This document shows positions 29,443 through 38,103 of a DNA stretch of 64,000 bases, in pieces. Origin of the DNA: a bacterium (lineage in GTDB: Bacteria; Electryoneota; RPQS01); the NCBI GenBank assembly GCA_023382385.1, contig JAHDVH010000001.1, forward strand, positions 248,001 through 312,000. The letters run 5' to 3'. Within the stretch, counting starts at the first letter, position 1, and every line of letters starts with the position of its first letter. The notes under the pieces were generated by a model. The model worked only from the letters and a program-made list of their open reading frames with translations, was not told the origin of the DNA and made no database searches. The position numbers and the translations under genes are program-made.

Positions 29443-30353
29443 TCTTGCCCGTCTCCAGTCAACTCTTTTGATGGCAGCAAGAAACGCAACAATGAGGTTC
29501 GGCGGTCATCAGGAAGCCTGAATTCGTACACGTGCTCGCCTGCTGGAACTTCGACAAAGAAAGTTTCGGCACGACTTGGGACAAACTTGGACGGCAGCTT
29601 ATATTGAATGACGTCGCTCGTACTTGCAGCCAAACTGTACGTCTTCTTCAATTTTCCGTCTTCAATCAATTGAAGTCGCCAACGCTGGCTTCCTTTCATT
29701 TCGGGACCAAACTCAATCCTGCTAAGTACCTTCAGAGTTGCTGGACCAACGAGATGAAGCGCGACCCGATCTTCTCCACCGACCCTATAGTACGTATAGA
29801 TTGTCTCATTTGTAACCAGGTCGACCGCTGATGTGTACTCGAACGGTGTCATTGGAACCACGGACGTGCGACCAGTAAACTCATTTGTCTTTTGCGAGAG
29901 ACGCACCAGCACACGATCTTTCGAACCTTTTGGCAGTTTGATCACTACTTCGTGTTTCCCAGAAGGAATATCCAGTACCTTTGATCGAAGCACACCAAGA
30001 TAACCCTCGCTCCCGTCTGACATATCTGCTTTCTCAGACAGTTTGCTCGTGTGGCGAACTAAACGAGGCTTCTTACCATCGTCAATAGAGACCTCAAGAG
30101 TATAGTTGGGCGTCTCGGTAGCCGACTTGAGTTCAAGTCGCGACATCACTTTCAGCTGAGACGGTCCCTCGACCGTGACACTAACTTGACTATACTCGGT
30201 AAGGACGAAATAGGTGCGGGACTTGCCGGCAATCGTAAGCTTCATCATTTGGTCAAAATATGAAGGCTTAAGATACTTGAAGCCGTTATCGGCAGCGATT
30301 GCCGAAACAAGCAGGCCAGACGTCAAGAGTGCAAGGATTACGTATTTGCGCAT
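29439..30353 (-). CDS. Exported two-repeat protein of the poly-gamma-glutamate operon
   Basis: The 304-residue protein has a signal peptide (MRKYVILALLTSGLLVSAIA). The mature part is an internal duplication: residues ~35-160 and ~170-295 share the pattern YF.V.....V.V.GP..LKV.SR.E, then a lysine-rich stretch, then IPSGKHEV or VPAGEHVY and a final L.RL...K. The repeats look like beta-sandwich domains. No known family is recognised. It is coupled to the beta-barrel gene by a 4-base overlap and follows pgsW by 20 bases, so it is very likely a periplasmic part of the same system. Confidence 0.6.
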   Translation of the reverse strand: MRKYVILALLTSGLLVSAIAADNGFKYLKPSYFDQMMKLTIAGKSRTYFVLTEYSQVSVTVEGPSQLKVMSRLELKSATETPNYTLEVSIDDGKKPRLVRHTSKLSEKADMSDGSEGYLGVLRSKVLDIPSGKHEVVIKLPKGSKDRVLVRLSQKTNEFTGRTSVVPMTPFEYTSAVDLVTNETIYTYYRVGGEDRVALHLVGPATLKVLSRIEFGPEMKGSQRWRLQLIEDGKLKKTYSLAASTSDVIQYKLPSKFVPSRAETFFVEVPAGEHVYEFRLPDDRRTSLLRFLLPSKELTGDGQE

Positions 30354-30373
30354 TGTGACATTTGTTAGTTTGC

Positions 30374-31495
30374 TTAAAGTAATGACTCAGGATCAACGCC
30401 CGCGTCGGCAAGACGAAAATACTTGGCATCGATACGAATTAGTGTGAATAGCGCCGCTAAAGCAAGCAAGAGCGCGGCGGCAGCCACGCGTACATCGTAC
30501 CTTTCCGTCGTAAAGACATCGCCAAAACCAGGCTCTGCAAGTGGAATTCTGGGCGCGCCAAGACCGTAGTTTCTGGCAACTCGTGTCATATCGTAGAGAT
30601 GAATTACTTGAACACCTTCATCAGCCGCAAGGTGCATTGCGCCACGTGCAGGCCAGTTCCGGGCAGGCAGTCGGCGATGCACGCCATCTGAAAGTAATCT
30701 CCCATTCTCTGAATGACCTGTGCTGGCTACCCCTTCGCCGATGTTTATGTATGCCGCATATTTCGGACCCTTGATAGCTCCCTTAAACGATTCCCACCAG
30801 ACTTTCGCGGCTTGATCGGCAGATTCTGCGGTCAGCAGAGGTAGACCAGCCCGATGGGCAGCGGCTTCCAGTTCTGCTCGACCAGCACTTGAGAGTCCTG
30901 TTGCAGCATCATCAAGGCCGCCACGTGATGCAGCTACCGCTTTCGCAGAGAGGGTCTTCTTGTCGATTAACAAGCGCTGCATGTCAACCCACGTGAAAAG
31001 GGGATCGTTTGCCCCCCACCAAGTCGAGCCGATCGATGTGATGGTATTGGCTTTAACTCCGAGGACTTCGCAAGCGCATAGTACAGCAAGATTTGCTCCG
31101 GGATTTGATCCGGTCATCGCGACGGCGACCTCATCGCCTGACTTTAGCCCAGCCTCCAAAAGAATTTGTACGGCCGCAGCAGCGAAATTCGGATTCAGCC
31201 CATTGAGCTTAGCTTCAAAGCTGCCAATATCAGTTGTAATCGTCGAAAACTGTTGGCCTACAAGAGCATCCAATCGAGGATCGCCATAAGACTCAATTGC
31301 TTCAAAATTCCTTGCGGGACTCGCGGCAAGAGCGTTCATGGACTCATTCATTAACTGGGCAGCGGCAAGTTTCTGATCGTAGTGCGGTTGCTTCACTTCT
31401 ACGATATTGAATTCGGCCCACAGGTAGAGTCCGTAGCAAACCACCGCCATTGCAATAAGCGTCCAAATGGATCGAAGACTTGGCCTAAACGCCAT
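30374..31495 (-). CDS. pgsW: Poly-gamma-glutamate system protein PgsW
   Basis: The 373-residue protein has an N-terminal TM helix (~10-28) and a C-terminal one (~333-352), with an extracytoplasmic domain between. It matches what I know of the PgsW family (poly-gamma-glutamate system protein, TIGR04332): the GEGVASTGHSENG and RRLPARNWPARGAMHLA stretches and the position after pgsC are typical. The domain also holds VAVAMTGSNPGANLA and a Trp-rich ITSIGSTWWGAND. Its activity is not established. It overlaps pgsC by 11 bases. Confidence 0.82.
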   Translation of the reverse strand: MAFRPSLRSIWTLIAMAVVCYGLYLWAEFNIVEVKQPHYDQKLAAAQLMNESMNALAASPARNFEAIESYGDPRLDALVGQQFSTITTDIGSFEAKLNGLNPNFAAAAVQILLEAGLKSGDEVAVAMTGSNPGANLAVLCACEVLGVKANTITSIGSTWWGANDPLFTWVDMQRLLIDKKTLSAKAVAASRGGLDDAATGLSSAGRAELEAAAHRAGLPLLTAESADQAAKVWWESFKGAIKGPKYAAYINIGEGVASTGHSENGRLLSDGVHRRLPARNWPARGAMHLAADEGVQVIHLYDMTRVARNYGLGAPRIPLAEPGFGDVFTTERYDVRVAAAALLLALAALFTLIRIDAKYFRLADAGVDPESLL

Positions 31496-31940
31496 GGTAT
31501 ATCACTCCGCCCGTAACCACGATAACCAAGAGCTTAACAATAGGCGCAGCGATCAGCATCATGGCAAGAGTCTTCACTACTCCCTGGCGTTCAAACCAGT
31601 TTGCAATTAGTCCAGGGATAATGAAGCCAATTGCCTCAAGTCGAATATCAGCAACCATGACGTCATTCAAGACGAGGTTTCTGCTAAGATAGCCGAAAAT
31701 AAAGCCGAACATAATAGCGAGAACCATTCTACGTCGCCCATAAACGAACATGAATCGGGAGACTAACCGAATACAAAGGTACGCAATGAAGGCAACCGAG
31801 AAAGTACCAACCATGCGAGCCGGATCGTTCAAATGCATCGCAATATAGCCGGGGACGACAATACCGCCGGCCGCTGCGCCCACCAGCTCGTGAAAAAGCA
31901 AGCTGATTAAGACACCAAGGCCAATAGTAAGCTCAATCAT
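31485..31940 (-). CDS. pgsC: Poly-gamma-glutamate biosynthesis protein PgsC/CapC
   Basis: This 151-residue integral membrane protein has four to five hydrophobic segments. The family start MIELTIGLGVLISLLFHELVG and GGIVVPGYIAMHLNDP (~27-42) are intact. With PgsB it forms the membrane-bound polymerase that makes poly-gamma-glutamate. It lies 3 bases after pgsB and overlaps pgsW by 11 bases. Length and position are typical. Confidence 0.93.
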   Translation of the reverse strand: MIELTIGLGVLISLLFHELVGAAAGGIVVPGYIAMHLNDPARMVGTFSVAFIAYLCIRLVSRFMFVYGRRRMVLAIMFGFIFGYLSRNLVLNDVMVADIRLEAIGFIIPGLIANWFERQGVVKTLAMMLIAAPIVKLLVIVVTGGVIYHGV

Positions 31941-31943
31941 CTC

Positions 31944-33167
31944 TTAATGTGCCGGATTAGAGTTCCCATTGGAATTTTGTGCACCGATTCCCTTACGAAC
32001 GCGGCGCTTATTAGCAAAGTATGTCGCGATGTCAAGTCCCCCCTTCCCAACATTGCCCATTGCGAACACAGTGCCGATATTAGACACCCGTTCGAAAATC
32101 GCATTATAGGTTACCGATGGGACATTCATGCCAATTCGGATAGCCTTCGCCTGATCAATGTTGTATTCGGGCAAGCTGTTGTATACTCTGTCTAAGTTTT
32201 CACCGTTGAGCAGAAGATAGTCAAATTCACCGACTAAATGGTCCCGAATCATTTCGAGAAGTTGAATGGTCCTGTCGTATCTGTCCGCGCGGGTATTCAA
32301 CATGAACATGACAGTGCCAACTTCCGTCGAGAGTTCCTTAACTTTGTGCCAAATTGCCAGCGTAGACATCGGATCATTTGCCGCAAGCGCATTGATGAAC
32401 TGAACAACTTTGCCGTTCTCTTCTGTTTCGAGTACCTTCAAAGCGCCGGGATCAGGGAAGGCTGCGTACATGCCCTCAAGAGCAACTTCGCGAGGCACGT
32501 GGTAGTGTTCGCAAACGGCCAATGCCAATGCAACATTGTCGGCATGCTCAATATACGAAAACCTGCCCAATTCCAAATACGATACACTATCAGAGTTGAC
32601 GCGCCAAAGTCGACAATCAGCCTTCTCCGCTTCTTTGCGCATCAGCCAAAACATATTCTGCTCTGCCGTATAAGCCACGCCGCGTATCGGGAGAGTATTA
32701 CACAAAGATCTGGTTACGTTCTCGAGTGTTGGCCCCATTTCGAGAATGTGATCCAATCGCGTGTTTGTGACAACGCCCACCGTTGCACGAACGAACCGAT
32801 GCTCGCAAATCCATTGATACTCAGGATTCACGGCCATGCACTCAATGACAATCGCTTCCGGATTGTACCTTGAGAAGTACCGGAACACTTTCACTTGTTC
32901 GATGATATTAGCGCCACTACGGCGCCGAATAGGCAATTCAAGTCCATCTTCACGGATTATTCGAGGCAGTGTTCCGGTTGTTTTCGCCAATGTCCGAATA
33001 CCGCCCGCGCGCAATCCCGCGGCAATCAGACGCGTAACCGAAGATTTACCGCGTGTACCGTTAACATGGATGCGGATTGGAATTGATTTGACGCGCCGCT
33101 GGTGCTGGAGATACTCCCAGATAGCGTACGCAAGGAAGGCGGAGAAGGCGAGGAAGAGGAAGACCAT
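31944..33167 (-). CDS. pgsB: Poly-gamma-glutamate synthase PgsB/CapB
   Basis: PgsB is the ATP-dependent amide ligase that adds glutamate to the gamma-linked chain. The 407-residue protein has an N-terminal TM helix (~2-18) and a Mur-ligase-like fold: ATP loop VNGTRGKSSVTRL (35-47), AKTTGTLPRIIREDG (~61), RRRSGANIIEQ (~78), ECMAVNPEYQ (~104) and VTNTRLDHILEMG (~127). All the motifs I expect are present. It is the first gene of a five-gene operon with its own promoter. No PgsA/CapA homologue is in the operon. Confidence 0.94.
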   Translation of the reverse strand: MVFLFLAFSAFLAYAIWEYLQHQRRVKSIPIRIHVNGTRGKSSVTRLIAAGLRAGGIRTLAKTTGTLPRIIREDGLELPIRRRSGANIIEQVKVFRYFSRYNPEAIVIECMAVNPEYQWICEHRFVRATVGVVTNTRLDHILEMGPTLENVTRSLCNTLPIRGVAYTAEQNMFWLMRKEAEKADCRLWRVNSDSVSYLELGRFSYIEHADNVALALAVCEHYHVPREVALEGMYAAFPDPGALKVLETEENGKVVQFINALAANDPMSTLAIWHKVKELSTEVGTVMFMLNTRADRYDRTIQLLEMIRDHLVGEFDYLLLNGENLDRVYNSLPEYNIDQAKAIRIGMNVPSVTYNAIFERVSNIGTVFAMGNVGKGGLDIATYFANKRRVRKGIGAQNSNGNSNPAH

Positions 33168-33220
33168 CGCTACAGGGCAGGAAGCACTTCTTGGTCAGTG
33201 GGCGATAGTTATAAAAACGT

Positions 33221-33249
33221 AATATAACAATGAGTTCCGCAGATGTCAA
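33221..33249 (-). promoter_or_regulatory. Promoter of the pgs operon
   Basis: TTGACA and TATATT on the minus strand are exactly 17 bases apart. The predicted start is ~47 bases before pgsB. The -35 box overlaps the end of the rodZ-like gene. It is the closest match to a sigma-70 promoter seen in the window. Confidence 0.75.
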
Positions 33250-34100
33250 CTCCCAGGCTTGGGTAATTCCTTATCCAGCGCAAAATCAAGGGAATCCCGA
33301 TTGTCAGGAACGCTAATCCATGCCTCCGAAGAATCCTTGGAATAAGAAGTTCGAAATGTCTCACTTTCTGGGGTGGGAAAGATCCGCAGATCTGCCCCAA
33401 AGCCAATTCGCAGGCCAGTCTGATGTATAAACTCAATAGTATCATATGGATACAATTCGAACGTATACCAATCGTCGATTCCCAGGGTGGCCTTCACGCG
33501 CCCAGTATCTGTAGTGAAAACTTGTGTCTTGAAAGTATTTCTTGACTTTCGAGGTCCGTCAGGGGGGATCTGGGCTTCCTCGAACCTCTGGAACGGGATG
33601 CTTCGAGCTGAAACCACGAGTTTTGGGATCCGAGCCTTCTGATCCGCAGCTCCTCCCGACTGGCGCATCCAGTCGGCACTGGTGAAGCCAGCCGCAATGA
33701 GGAAGAAAAGCGTAATCCCCCAATGCAGCGGACGGTTTGAAGCAATCTTTGCAAACCACGCAGTCCTAATCTGAACCCGGGTCATTCCAATTGTCATGGA
33801 CTCCCCAAGTACGCGCTCGGTATCGAGGCTTCCTGAAGAGCTTCTTGTTCTTAGTTGCTCACTTTCCGCGATGGACTTCAAGACTTTGTCCGCATTCATT
33901 CCCGCCGCCTTTGCGTACTCTACTATCACGCCTCGGCGGATTGCGGCCGGAATCACCTCGAAATCCCCGTCTTCAAGCGCTTCAAGATACTCGATCGGGA
34001 TTCTCGTCGTGCGAGCGAGCGACTCAAGCGAAAGGCCTTTAAATTCTCGGGCCTTTCTCAGTTCCTCACAAAAATCTGAATTTGGCGTAATGTTGTTCAA
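33246..34100 (-). CDS. RodZ-like helix-turn-helix membrane protein
   Basis: The 284-residue protein has an N-terminal Xre-type helix-turn-helix (~10-75, LRKAREFKGLSLESLARTT and EYLEALEDGDFEVIPA), a TM helix (~128-148) and a C-terminal extracytoplasmic domain that resembles DUF4115. RodZ links MreB to the wall-building machine in rod cells. The HTH hallmark RRGVIVEYAKAAGMN is present. It overlaps the end of maf by 35 bases, and its stop lies in the pgs promoter. The family call is good; the C-terminal domain is more divergent. Confidence 0.8.
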   Translation of the reverse strand: MNNITPNSDFCEELRKAREFKGLSLESLARTTRIPIEYLEALEDGDFEVIPAAIRRGVIVEYAKAAGMNADKVLKSIAESEQLRTRSSSGSLDTERVLGESMTIGMTRVQIRTAWFAKIASNRPLHWGITLFFLIAAGFTSADWMRQSGGAADQKARIPKLVVSARSIPFQRFEEAQIPPDGPRKSRNTFKTQVFTTDTGRVKATLGIDDWYTFELYPYDTIEFIHQTGLRIGFGADLRIFPTPESETFRTSYSKDSSEAWISVPDNRDSLDFALDKELPKPGS

Positions 34101-34665
34101 TTTCCTGACGAATTCTTTCTACTGGGAGGCCAACAACGTTGGAGTAGTCACCTCGCAAATCCTCAACAAAGGCGGCAGCCTTCCCTTGAATCGCGTAGGC
34201 ACCTGCTTTGCCTTCCCACTCCGAAGAACATAAGTAAGAAGATAGTTCCGAAGTGTCAATGATCCGCATCTTCACTTCGGTGACGACATAGCCGGCTTGC
34301 ACCCCCTCGGAGTCCTGATTACCCCTACAGACGTAAACCAGGCAGTACCCAGTAATCACTCTGTGCCACCGACCTGACAAACGGCTTAGCATTCTTCCGG
34401 CGGAATCAGGACCTGCTGGTTTTCCAAAAACATTGGCACCTACTGAAATGATTGTGTCAGCTCCCAACAGGATTCGCGGTACATTGTTCGGAACTGTAGA
34501 GCGCTCTACTTTCCTTCGGGCATTTGCCACAGCGATCTGTTCCGGCGAGTCACCGATCCACAGCTCCGTTGCACGTGTCGGAACCACTTCAAACGGCAAC
34601 CCGAGACTCGAAAGTAGCTCTCGCCTTCGCGGTGATCCTGACACGAGCGTCAGACGAACATCCAC
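34066..34665 (-). CDS. maf: Maf-type nucleoside triphosphate pyrophosphatase
   Basis: The 199-residue protein hydrolyses non-canonical or modified nucleoside triphosphates. The family start LVSGSPRRRELLSSLGLPF (~7-25) and the motifs LGADTIISVG (~67) and KAGAYAIQGKAAAFVE (~152) are all present. It ends inside the start of the rodZ-like gene (35-base overlap) and directly abuts the preceding membrane protein gene. Length is normal. Confidence 0.94.
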   Translation of the reverse strand: MDVRLTLVSGSPRRRELLSSLGLPFEVVPTRATELWIGDSPEQIAVANARRKVERSTVPNNVPRILLGADTIISVGANVFGKPAGPDSAGRMLSRLSGRWHRVITGYCLVYVCRGNQDSEGVQAGYVVTEVKMRIIDTSELSSYLCSSEWEGKAGAYAIQGKAAAFVEDLRGDYSNVVGLPVERIRQEIEQHYAKFRFL

Positions 34666-35490
34666 CTAAGATGCCAAAATTGCAATGATGTGAAAAAGAC
34701 CAAGCAACGGAGCAATGCGATTAAAGCGAGTCAAGGCAACGCGCGCACCCTCCAATTTGGGCTGGCGAATCCTGCCCCAGAAAAAAGCAAGAGGTAATAG
34801 CACACCTAACAGAAGTATCCAGAAGTACGCTTGACCGTATACCTCACCCAACCATGGCCACAGGCTGACCGTCCCAAAAAGGAAGAAAATCACAGCGGTA
34901 ATGGTTAGTCGATGTCTGTAGTGATCCTCCACTGCCACCACATCAACATCTGAGTAGGTCCTTATAACTTCTTCCTCGATGTCAATCGTTGCACGCAGAA
35001 CCGCGATGAACAGCACTGCAATTACAGCCGGAAACGCTCCAAGTCTCTCCACACCAAGAGATGCAGACACGAACATGAAGATCGAGCCAAACAAAAGTGA
35101 CACTATGCACTGGCGTACCAATTTCCGCTCGCGATTCATGCGGGAATGCAAGTAAAGCAACCCGGCCGGCAGAACTAACCAGAAGAATCCCCAAAATGAA
35201 AATAGGTCAGCAAGAAACAAACCAATAAGCGACACCACAATCGCTCCTGCACACTGAAGCCACCACCATCTCGATTCAGACAAGCGATTGGGATAGGATG
35301 AGCTGAGACTCCACCCGAAGAAGAGAAGTGACGATGCCAATAATGACGTGACAACAACAGGGAAATGAATCTCAGGAGTCAAGCGAAAGTAGAGAATTAG
35401 GGGAACAATTCCGCAAAGAACGACCGCGCACTTCAAAAGCACGCCCGGAATCGGTGCCCGTTCATGTGACAGAATGCTGTTACTAATCAT
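34666..35490 (-). CDS. Polytopic membrane protein, weakly UbiA-like
   Basis: The 274-residue protein is hydrophobic throughout, with about eight segments by eye. The layout, and the RATIDIEEEVIRTYSD stretch (~165) that recalls the second Asp motif of UbiA prenyltransferases, suggest a distant UbiA relation. The first Asp-rich motif (NDxxDxxxD) is not visible; the corresponding region reads GWSLSSSYPNRLSES. If it is UbiA-derived it is probably not an active prenyltransferase. It overlaps the deoxynucleoside kinase gene by 8 bases and abuts maf. Confidence 0.4.
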   Translation of the reverse strand: MISNSILSHERAPIPGVLLKCAVVLCGIVPLILYFRLTPEIHFPVVVTSLLASSLLFFGWSLSSSYPNRLSESRWWWLQCAGAIVVSLIGLFLADLFSFWGFFWLVLPAGLLYLHSRMNRERKLVRQCIVSLLFGSIFMFVSASLGVERLGAFPAVIAVLFIAVLRATIDIEEEVIRTYSDVDVVAVEDHYRHRLTITAVIFFLFGTVSLWPWLGEVYGQAYFWILLLGVLLPLAFFWGRIRQPKLEGARVALTRFNRIAPLLGLFHIIAILAS

Positions 35491-36139
35491 GTCGAAAAGG
35501 AATCTCCAGTTGGAGGTTTACACGAAGCAGACGTAAGCACTCCGCAAAGACTTCGTGTTCCCGCGAGCTGCCGTCTGCCATCGTGTCAATTGTTACAATC
35601 AACAACTTGCCTGCGTAATTCTCTGCCCAACTATTGTACGCGTCGTTCAAGTCCGCTAAATACGACAATTCGATCTTAGATTCAAACCCACGCCCGCGCT
35701 GCTGAATCCGTTTAATCAGCTCGTCTACATCGCACTTCAAGTAAACAACAAGATCGGGAGGACGTAGATGTGGAACCATCGCTTCGAATAACGACAAGTA
35801 ATTTTCCCAATCTCGACTTGCAAGCTTTCCACGTTTGTGCAGAGTTCGCGCGAAGATCTGCGCATCCTCATAAATCGTGCGGTCCTGAACAGACGACATA
35901 GGGTCAGCGTCTATAGCAACCTGGTTTTGAAACCGCTTACTAAGAAAGTAAACTTGCAGGTGAAATGCCCACCTTTCCATGTCGGCATAGAAATCAGGCA
36001 GATACGGATTCTCAATTACTGGCTCAAGATGACACTTCCAGCCTAACTGCCGCGCCAGCTTCTCCGCCAACGTCGTCTTCCCGGCCCCGATGTTGCCTGC
36101 GATGGCAACAAAGAACTTGCGATCGTTAGCGATGCTCAC
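35483..36139 (-). CDS. Deoxynucleoside kinase
   Basis: The 218-residue protein phosphorylates deoxynucleosides for salvage. It has the P-loop AGNIGAGKTTLAEKLA (~14-29), the EPVIENPYLPDFY substrate motif (~38), RWAFHLQVYFLSKRF (~55) and DRTIYEDAQIFA (~85), with the lid YLKCDVDELIKRIQQRGR (~138). These match the dGK/dCK/dNK family. Which base is preferred cannot be read from the sequence. It overlaps its neighbours on both sides by 4-8 bases. Confidence 0.9.
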   Translation of the reverse strand: MSIANDRKFFVAIAGNIGAGKTTLAEKLARQLGWKCHLEPVIENPYLPDFYADMERWAFHLQVYFLSKRFQNQVAIDADPMSSVQDRTIYEDAQIFARTLHKRGKLASRDWENYLSLFEAMVPHLRPPDLVVYLKCDVDELIKRIQQRGRGFESKIELSYLADLNDAYNSWAENYAGKLLIVTIDTMADGSSREHEVFAECLRLLRVNLQLEIPFRHD

Positions 36140-36552
36140 GGTTCACGGTCTCTAAGCAAACGCAATCCAAGTTCAGGGTCAAATGTGCGCAGATGATAGT
36201 CAAGAATCGGCCAAACGGCAATCTCGACTGTAAGTGCGACCTTGCAGCTGTTCAGATGACCCCCAAAACATCGACCATTTTGATCAGCTACGATGGCATG
36301 CAGGTGCCAAAGGGGATCGCCTACATCTCCAGTCAAGTTACCATGCAGCGAAACGAGCTCAACCACTCCTTCGACAAAGAACTCGCGATAGCTTTTGGTA
36401 TCAAGGTTATAATATGCGAGTTCAACGTCCGAAACTCCGCCAATTCCAGTACATACAGCAGCGGGCCACCCGCGGTTCAGTGCAATTTCACGCAATACGT
36501 CTGGAATTCTCGCGCCCGTCGGTAACCGCACTAATTGAACTGCTGCACTCAT
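36136..36552 (-). CDS. PPC/DUF296 domain protein
   Basis: The 138-residue protein is a single PPC (plants and prokaryotes conserved, DUF296) domain. The hallmark HLHAIVADQNGRCFGGHLNS, with metal-binding-type histidines and the GGHL loop, is at ~80-102, and VCTGIGGVSDVELAYYN lies near 32. The plant versions occur in AT-hook proteins; bacterial ones are small trimeric proteins of unclear function. It is coupled by 4 bases to genes on both sides. Confidence 0.88.
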   Translation of the reverse strand: MSAAVQLVRLPTGARIPDVLREIALNRGWPAAVCTGIGGVSDVELAYYNLDTKSYREFFVEGVVELVSLHGNLTGDVGDPLWHLHAIVADQNGRCFGGHLNSCKVALTVEIAVWPILDYHLRTFDPELGLRLLRDREP

Positions 36553-37445
36553 GCTGAACGCCCGAGCATCATACTACTTTCCTGTACAAAGCAATCACGG
36601 ATTGTCTCGCTCCCGAGATCTGGATACAACGATTGAAGTTTGCCGGTATCAAAGCTACTATCATGATGCAGTAAATGCGCTTGCATGTGAGTCTTGAAAG
36701 AAACAGGAACAAGACGCCTCGGATCAATCTTGAAGGCAAGAGCGAGTGCGATGCCCGTCTCGTACCTGCTCAATCGTTCCGCACCGCCGGCATGCAGTAT
36801 ACCTTCACACCTGTCCTTAACGCAACGAACAATCAGTTCAGATATAGTATCTATGTGGATCGGCGATCTAAATTGATCGTCAAACAGTTCAACCGTCACA
36901 CCGCGATTTAACGCCTCCATAATCGAATCCGTGAAACTCTGCCCAAATCCCATGCCTTGACCGACGATGTTGTTACTGCGCAAAATCAGGTGAGAGCTGC
37001 ACACCTTTTGGACTATGGATTCCGCACGGGTCTTACTTCTGCCATACTCATGCGTTGGCGCTGGCAAATCGCCCTCTGAGTAACGACCACTTAGTCCATT
37101 GAAGACTTGGTCAGTCGAAATGAAAATGAAATACGCGCTTAAGTCCTGAGCGTTCTTTGCAAGTATCTCGGTTGCGATGACATTCGCTCTGTGTGCCTCA
37201 TCTGCTGATCGCTCACAATCGATTACTCTTGAAAGTGCCGCAGCGTGTATGACAACATCTGGGCGAATTGATTTCAATAGCGACGAGACAGAATCCGCAT
37301 CGCGGAGATCAACACGACGCACTGGAAATCCAAAACGGCGATCGTGAGACCAGAAGACTCCTGTTACGTCTAGTCCTTCTCGAAGAAGTTTAAGAGACAC
37401 ACGTGAACCCAGCAAACCTGAGGCACCGGTTACCAAGACCTTCAC
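36549..37445 (-). CDS. RmlD-like NAD(P)-dependent reductase (extended SDR)
   Basis: The 298-residue protein has an N-terminal Rossmann motif VTGASGLLGSRVSLKLL (~4-20), a catalytic YGRSK (~137-141) after FISTDQVFNG, and the domain layout of dTDP-4-dehydrorhamnose reductase. Without other rhamnose genes nearby the substrate is open. VIHAAALSRVIDCERS (~65) is the RmlD-like region. It overlaps the PPC gene by 4 bases and follows a DUF5683-like gene by 12 bases. Confidence 0.85.
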   Translation of the reverse strand: MKVLVTGASGLLGSRVSLKLLREGLDVTGVFWSHDRRFGFPVRRVDLRDADSVSSLLKSIRPDVVIHAAALSRVIDCERSADEAHRANVIATEILAKNAQDLSAYFIFISTDQVFNGLSGRYSEGDLPAPTHEYGRSKTRAESIVQKVCSSHLILRSNNIVGQGMGFGQSFTDSIMEALNRGVTVELFDDQFRSPIHIDTISELIVRCVKDRCEGILHAGGAERLSRYETGIALALAFKIDPRRLVPVSFKTHMQAHLLHHDSSFDTGKLQSLYPDLGSETIRDCFVQESSMMLGRSA

Positions 37446-37457
37446 GTCAGGAGTGCC

Positions 37458-38099
37458 TCACCACCAAAGGAAGAGCCGTACGCCGGCACCATCATATACT
37501 TTCTCAGGTGCAACATTCCATCCGAAACCCGTGTCACTTGGTTTTTCATGTTGCGCCGCAAGTCTGCCAGCATGAAATGCGCTGACCAAGTGATTGACAC
37601 CAGTCAGGGCTACCGCATAAATCACACGGTTCCGCGATCGATCTGACTGAACACGCATTTCATCCATTCTTGCGCGGTCAGCATCGCTTCTCCAGTACCA
37701 GTAGTCTGTCTCAGTATCGTAGAGTGCGCCAAAGCTCCTTTCAGCCATTCTCTGCTGATTGTAGTCAAACACATTCATCCAATTAGCAACGTCTATGTAG
37801 AAGTCTCTGCTATGCGACCCCGTAACACCGGCGTGCGTAGCCGCAAACGCGCGATAGTCATCTTCGAGAGATTTGCCATGATGTTGCAAAGTCAACGCGG
37901 ATCCGATAAAGAGAAGATCTGCGCCGAAGAACGCAAGAGCGTGCTTTGGTCGTCCAAGCTCATACTGTCCCCAACCGGGGATCACAAGTGACTTCAGAAA
38001 GGCTGCCTGACCGCGTTCGCCTGCGTTCGCACTAAGCAAGTGACAAAAGAGTACGAGGACGGCAACAACGCCAAGTGGAGTCCGCTTAGTCAATGTCAA
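37458..38099 (-). CDS. DUF5683-like envelope protein
   Basis: The 213-residue protein has a signal peptide (~8-27) and then FLKSLVIPGWGQYELGR (~34-50) and a hydrophobic stretch, the layout of DUF5683-type proteins often found in FCB bacteria. The middle is charged (NWMNVFDYNQQRMAE), and a second hydrophobic region follows (YAVALTGVNHLVSAFHAGRLAA, ~160). It ends LFLWW. It is paralogous to the next gene upstream. Function unknown; likely envelope. Confidence 0.6.
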   Translation of the reverse strand: MTLTKRTPLGVVAVLVLFCHLLSANAGERGQAAFLKSLVIPGWGQYELGRPKHALAFFGADLLFIGSALTLQHHGKSLEDDYRAFAATHAGVTGSHSRDFYIDVANWMNVFDYNQQRMAERSFGALYDTETDYWYWRSDADRARMDEMRVQSDRSRNRVIYAVALTGVNHLVSAFHAGRLAAQHEKPSDTGFGWNVAPEKVYDGAGVRLFLWW

Positions 38100-38103
38100 A
38101 CTC

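Noticed and set aside
36549-37445. The RmlD-like SDR as the missing ceramide reductase
   Set aside because: It resembles dTDP-sugar reductases and lies far from the sphingolipid genes; nothing links it to ceramide.
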